From positions 2,604,001 to 2,668,000 of the forward strand of contig NZ_CP009451.1 in the NCBI RefSeq assembly GCF_000757825.1: 64,000 nucleotides of DNA. Direction: 5' to 3'. Both the position numbers and the translations under genes were made by a program. Positions within the stretch are counted from its first letter, which is position 1; each line of letters starts with the position of its first letter. The notes under the pieces were generated by a model that saw nothing but the letters and a program-made list of their open reading frames with translations, had not been told where the DNA came from and did not search any database. Source of the stretch: Cedecea neteri. Its GTDB lineage: Bacteria; Pseudomonadota; Gammaproteobacteria; Enterobacterales; Enterobacteriaceae. Positions 60,884 through 64,000 of the stretch are shown piece after piece.

Positions 60884-60911
60884 AAAAAAAGCGAGCCATC
60901 AGGCTCGCTTC
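60884..60911 (-). terminator. sodA terminator
   Basis: On the minus strand AAGCGAGCC-TGAT-GGCTCGCTT is a nine-base-pair stem followed by a run of T, 21 bases after the sodA stop. Confidence 0.92.
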
Positions 60912-60931
60912 TCTAAGGTCGTATTGCAACC

Positions 60932-61552
60932 TTATTTTTTAGCGGCGAAACGGGCAGCTGCTTCGTCCCAGTTAACCACGTTCCAGAACTCTTTTGCGTA
61001 GTCCGGGCGACGGTTTTGGAATTTCAGGTAGTAAGCGTGTTCCCAAACGTCCAGGCCCACAATCGGGAAACCGGAAGCGCCGGAAATAGCTTCGCCCATC
61101 AGCGGGCTGTCCTGGTTTGCAGTAGACACTACGGCCAGTTTGTCGCCTTTCAGCACCAGCCACGCCCAGCCGGAGCCGAAACGGGTAGCTGCAGCTTTTT
61201 CGAACTCAGCTTTGAACGCGTCAACGCTGCCGAAATCACGCTCGATAGCGGCTTTCAGGTCACCTTTCAGCTCGGTGCCTTTTTTCAGGCCTTTCCAGAA
61301 GAAGCTGTGGTTAGCGTGGCCGCCGGCGTTGTTACGCAGCGCGGTTTTCTTATCAGCGGGCAGCTGATCCAGTTTGGTAATCAGCTCTTCAGCAGATAGG
61401 CTGGCAAACTCAGGCAGGGATTCCAGCGCGGCGTTCGCGTTGTTAACGTAGGCCTGGTGGTGTTTGCTGTGGTGGATTTCCATGGTTTCTTTATCGAAAT
61501 GCGGTTCCAGCGCGTCGTAAGCGTAAGGCAGGGATGGCAGTGTATAGCTCAT
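60932..61552 (-). CDS. sodA: Manganese superoxide dismutase
   Basis: The 206-residue dimeric enzyme dismutates superoxide in the cytoplasm. Metal ligands are in MEIHHSKHH (His27), [10 protein letters not shown] (His82) and [10 protein letters not shown] (Asp168, His172). The ATG at 61550-61552 with GGAGAC upstream matches the E. coli start [15 protein letters not shown]; an in-frame ATG five codons earlier lies too close to that site. The promoter shows Fur-type sites. Confidence 0.98.
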   Translation of the reverse strand: MSYTLPSLPYAYDALEPHFDKETMEIHHSKHHQAYVNNANAALESLPEFASLSAEELITKLDQLPADKKTALRNNAGGHANHSFFWKGLKKGTELKGDLKAAIERDFGSVDAFKAEFEKAAATRFGSGWAWLVLKGDKLAVVSTANQDSPLMGEAISGASGFPIVGLDVWEHAYYLKFQNRRPDYAKEFWNVVNWDEAAARFAAKK

Positions 61553-61616
61553 ATTCATCGTCTCCATTAACGTAGAGCGGCTGTAGTGCTGTTAACGCCG
61601 CGTAATCAGTCGGTTC

Positions 61617-61655
61617 ATTATAGTTAATTAAATGATATTGAAAATGTTTATCAAT
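61617..61655 (-). promoter_or_regulatory. sodA promoter with Fur-like operator
   Basis: On the minus strand TATAAT is at 61617-61622, with ATTTTC as a possible -35 at 61640-61645. The region TTGATAAACATTTTCAATAT overlaps it and resembles the Fur box GATAATGATAATCATTATC in its AT-rich inverted pattern. It closely follows the layout of the E. coli sodA promoter, which answers to Fur, ArcA and SoxRS. Confidence 0.65.
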
Positions 61656-61826
61656 GCCGTACTTAGCGTGTGGTTATAACTTTTCTTCATGAAACCACGG
61701 CTTACGGCTATAACGCAGCGGGTAAAAAGCTTTGTGCTGAGGGTAAGTGAAACGTGTTACCCGAGCATGACGGGGGAATAAAAAGAGGCATAACGGCTCC
61801 ACCTTTAGGCAGAGCCGGAATCTTTA

Positions 61827-62795
61827 TTATTGACGGGCGGCGTCTTCCAGCGCTTTGTGGATCACGGCAGAAAGCTCGACCACGTCGAACTTCGCAACGT
61901 AGCCGTTGGCACCGACTTTACGCACGTGATCTTCGTTGGCGCTGCCGGAAAGCGAGGAGTGAATCACCACCGGGATATGCTTAAGCGTTGGCTCGGTTTT
62001 GATGTTGCGGGTCAGGGTAAAACCGTCCATTTCCGGCATCTCGATATCGGTCAGCACCAGGCCGATTTTATCGGTTATCGGCGTGCCGGAAGCTTTGGCA
62101 TCGGCGGCAATAGCTTTGATTTTTTCCCAGGCCTCCAGGCCGGTGGCGTGCATGATGGCCGGAATGCCCATCCCTTTCAGGCCCTGCTCCAGCATCGAAC
62201 GCGCGACTTTGGAATCTTCGGCAACGATAGCCACCGCGCCCGGCTTCAGGGTATAGATTTTCTCTTCAATCGCGGCAATGTTCACATCTCTCCCGGACGG
62301 GATGATGTCATAGAGGATCTGCTCCACGTCCAGCACCAGCGCCAGGTCTTTACCGGTCAGCGGATCGTCAATATTGGCGATGCTGGTGATATTGCGGCTG
62401 CTGACCCCGGCTTCGGCGGCGTGCACCTGGCTCCAGTCGAGGCGAATAATATTCTCCACGGACTCCACGGCAAAAGCCTGGGTGCTGCGGGCGTATTCGG
62501 TGATCAGTAATAAATTTAAGCCAGTCTTAGGCGTGCAGCCGGTCACGGCGGGAAGGTCGATGACCGGGATAATCTGGTCGCGAATATTGGCCATCCCCAG
62601 CAGCGGCGACTCCATGCCTGCGGCACGGTTAATCTTCGGCATGGGCACAATTTCACGCAGCTTAAAGACGTTGATGCCGTACAGCTCGGACTTGCTGTCG
62701 TGCTGGCCTGTGCCTAAGCGGAACAGCAGCAGCTCGAACTTGTTGGATAACGCCAGGTTGGCCCTTTCATCGATATCTTTCTGAAAACTATCCAT
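61827..62795 (-). CDS. cheV: Chemotaxis coupling/response-regulator protein CheV
   Basis: The 322-residue protein has a CheW-like domain (about 15-165, with YGINVFKLREIV, MANIRDQIIPVIDLP and EYARSTQAFAVESVENIIRLDW) fused to a receiver domain (about 185-320). The phospho-acceptor Asp is in LVLTDIEMPEMDG, with VAEDSK supplying the acidic pocket and YVAKF the conserved Lys. It couples receptors to CheA and adapts signalling by phosphorylation. K-12 lacks this gene, while Salmonella and other motile enterics have it. The ATG at 62793-62795 has GAGGT upstream. A sigma-28-type promoter precedes it. Confidence 0.95.
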   Translation of the reverse strand: MDSFQKDIDERANLALSNKFELLLFRLGTGQHDSKSELYGINVFKLREIVPMPKINRAAGMESPLLGMANIRDQIIPVIDLPAVTGCTPKTGLNLLLITEYARSTQAFAVESVENIIRLDWSQVHAAEAGVSSRNITSIANIDDPLTGKDLALVLDVEQILYDIIPSGRDVNIAAIEEKIYTLKPGAVAIVAEDSKVARSMLEQGLKGMGIPAIMHATGLEAWEKIKAIAADAKASGTPITDKIGLVLTDIEMPEMDGFTLTRNIKTEPTLKHIPVVIHSSLSGSANEDHVRKVGANGYVAKFDVVELSAVIHKALEDAARQ

Positions 62796-62857
62796 TTTAA
62801 CCTCAAGTGATAACCCGGCCTCAGAACCCAACCGTACGGAGTGAATGCTTGTATAAG

Positions 62858-62884
62858 TTATCGGCAGCAGCAGGAAAAAATGAA
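62858..62884 (-). promoter_or_regulatory. Sigma-28 (FliA) promoter of cheV
   Basis: On the minus strand GCCGATAA (62858-62865) is a perfect FliA -10. TTCATTTT (62877-62884), 11 bases upstream, matches the -35 TAAAGTTT at five of eight positions. Transcription would start near 62850, about 55 bases before the ATG. Confidence 0.7.
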
Positions 62885-62945
62885 GGGAGAAGGTGAAATG
62901 ATTTCGTTTAGAGGGAAGTGACTCCCTCTCAACGGATAGCGCTTA

Positions 62946-63290
62946 CTACTTCTTGTTCAGCATCGCTTTCAGGTCGGCAAATGGATTATAGGTCGCTTCG
63001 CCCACGTCCTTTTGCGCATCCTCGCCGGCAATCACCCTCGAGCCGTACTGGTCCGCTTCGGTGTATTTCGAATGCTCATGATCGTGGCAATACAGGCATA
63101 AAAGCTCCCAATTGCTGCCATCTTCCGGGTTATTGGTATGATCGTGATCCATATGATGAACGGTCAGCTCGCGCAGATTGGAATACACAAACTCGCGGGA
63201 GCAGCGGCCACACACCCACGGGAAAAGCTTCAGCGCCTTTTCGCGGTAGCCGCTTTCCAGCCGCGTATAGTTCTTGGGAATAATTGCCAT
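62946..63290 (-). CDS. yajD: HNH-nuclease-family protein YajD
   Basis: The 114-residue protein has a treble-clef HNH motif: CGRC near residue 27, VHHMDHDHTNNPEDGSNWEL (the HNH histidines) and CLYCHDHEHSKY, whose Cys pairs would hold zinc. It matches E. coli YajD over its length. Its biological role is unknown. In K-12 yajD lies far away near the tsx/secDF region; here it sits between cheV and fhlA. It ends with a basic NKK tail. Confidence 0.92.
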   Translation of the reverse strand: MAIIPKNYTRLESGYREKALKLFPWVCGRCSREFVYSNLRELTVHHMDHDHTNNPEDGSNWELLCLYCHDHEHSKYTEADQYGSRVIAGEDAQKDVGEATYNPFADLKAMLNKK

Positions 63291-63336
63291 GATTCAGGTT
63301 CCAGACAAAAAATGTAGGGTTATGCCCAGTTTCCGG

Positions 63337-64000
63337 CTAAAGCGCGTCTTTATCAATCCCCAGACGCTTCATCCGCGAAAGTAACGTGGTGCGCTTCAGC
63401 CCTAAACGCTGAGCCGCACCGCGAGGCCCGGCAACGACGCCGTTTGCCTCTTTCAGCACGCGCAGGATGCGCTGATACTCGTCTTCATCTTCACGTATCT
63501 CTTCGCTGGCGAGGCCAGACAGCGTTCGCTCAACTGACGGATGGTAGTCCACCTCCGGCAGCGAAAGATGCAGCACGTTGCCGCGCGTCAGCAGCACGGC
63601 GCGCTCAATCACGTTTTCCAGCTCACGCACGTTACCCGGCCACTCCATGCGGCTCAGGGCGCGCAGCGTTTCCGCCGGAATACTGTCGATGTTGCGGTTC
63701 AGGCGGCGGGCGATTTTAAAGGTGAAGGATTTCACCAGCAGAGGGATGTCCTCCGGGCGCTCGCGCAGCGGCGGCAGGGTGATAGGGAAAACGTTCAGCC
63801 GATAGTAAAGGTCGCTGCGGAACTCGCGGTCAGCCACCATCTCTTTCAGGTTACGGTTGGTGGCGGCTATCAGGCGCACGTCCACTTCCTGGACTTTATT
63901 GCTGCCGAGGCGCTCGAATTCCTGCTCCTGCAGCACGCGCAGCAGCTTGGGCTGAAGCTCAAGCGGCATATCACCGACTTCGTCCAGGAACAGCGAGCTT
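63337..64000 (-). CDS. fhlA: Formate hydrogenlyase transcriptional activator FhlA, 5' part outside window
   Basis: The frame is open from the stop at 63337 to the window edge, about 220 codons of a protein of about 690. The visible part begins with SSLFLDEVGDMPLELQPKLL (Walker B of the sigma-54 AAA+ domain), continues with RLIAATNR and the arginine-rich LRERPEDIP segment, and ends with a Fis-type helix-turn-helix (GPRGAAQRLGLKRTTLLSRM). The last 50 residues match E. coli FhlA closely. FhlA binds formate through N-terminal GAF domains and activates hyc, hyp and fdhF, so fermentative hydrogen metabolism is expected. Confidence 0.88.
   Translation of the reverse strand, partial: SSLFLDEVGDMPLELQPKLLRVLQEQEFERLGSNKVQEVDVRLIAATNRNLKEMVADREFRSDLYYRLNVFPITLPPLRERPEDIPLLVKSFTFKIARRLNRNIDSIPAETLRALSRMEWPGNVRELENVIERAVLLTRGNVLHLSLPEVDYHPSVERTLSGLASEEIREDEDEYQRILRVLKEANGVVAGPRGAAQRLGLKRTTLLSRMKRLGIDKDAL

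Noticed and set aside
62905..62930. Hairpin GAGGGA/TCCCTC after yajD as a terminator
   Set aside because: The stem is only six base pairs and no T-run follows on either strand, so the call is too weak to list.

Overview
The window is core chromosome of a motile, formate-hydrogenlyase-type member of the Enterobacteriaceae sensu stricto (Cedecea/Enterobacter/Leclercia-like; genus not resolvable from this sequence alone). Nearly every protein reads as a close homologue of an Escherichia coli K-12 protein. The sequence also carries two ERIC elements, a cheV gene that K-12 lacks, and a gene order that departs from K-12 at several points. I see no prophage, insertion sequence, CRISPR array, toxin-antitoxin module or other accessory island.

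Layout. 1-4755 (minus strand): fabY (cut by the window edge), dtd, yihY, yihX, then typA. 4756-9326: the nitrogen-control operon glnA-glnL-glnG with its NtrC sites and sigma-54 promoter. 9322-11401 (minus): hemN, a probable small membrane protein gene, yihI. 11452-12433: a 32-nt relic that looks like the end of a lost csrC gene, engB, and the Spot 42 RNA gene spf. 12580-19887: polA, yihG, dsbA, srkA, yihD, mobA, mobB. 19935-25542: a complete rRNA operon on the minus strand (16S, tRNA-Glu, 23S, 5S) with both promoters and a duplicated 3' end. 25693-33628: yieP, hsrA and the ribose operon rbsDACBKR. 33866-40510: kup, ravA-viaA, asnA, asnC. 40532-41345: mioC and the chromosomal replication origin oriC. 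41420-51684: mnmG, rsmG and the ATP synthase operon atpIBEFHAGDC, with an ERIC element inside the operon. 51848-55418: glmU-glmS. 55500-60121: the phosphate operon pstSCAB-phoU. 60176-64000 (minus): yiiM, sodA, cheV, yajD and the 3' half of fhlA.

How the parts fit. oriC, mioC, mnmG, rsmG and atp form the classical origin neighbourhood, and DnaA boxes also occur upstream of mioC and polA. glnALG is a self-regulated nitrogen circuit. pst-phoU is the phosphate uptake and signalling unit under PHO boxes. rbs is a LacI-family-controlled sugar operon. srkA-dsbA is an envelope-stress unit with a CpxR box. glmU-glmS makes the amino-sugar precursor of peptidoglycan and LPS.

The most informative departures are structural. 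(1) The rRNA operon joins a yieP flank (rrnC-type, with tRNA-Glu) to a mobB flank (rrnA-type), which implies rrn-mediated rearrangement relative to K-12. (2) csrC appears deleted, leaving half its terminator. (3) ERIC elements sit between atpG and atpD and between glnA and glnL. (4) Beyond phoU the order yiiM-sodA-cheV-yajD-fhlA is a patchwork relative to K-12. I did not find a convincing undescribed multi-gene system.
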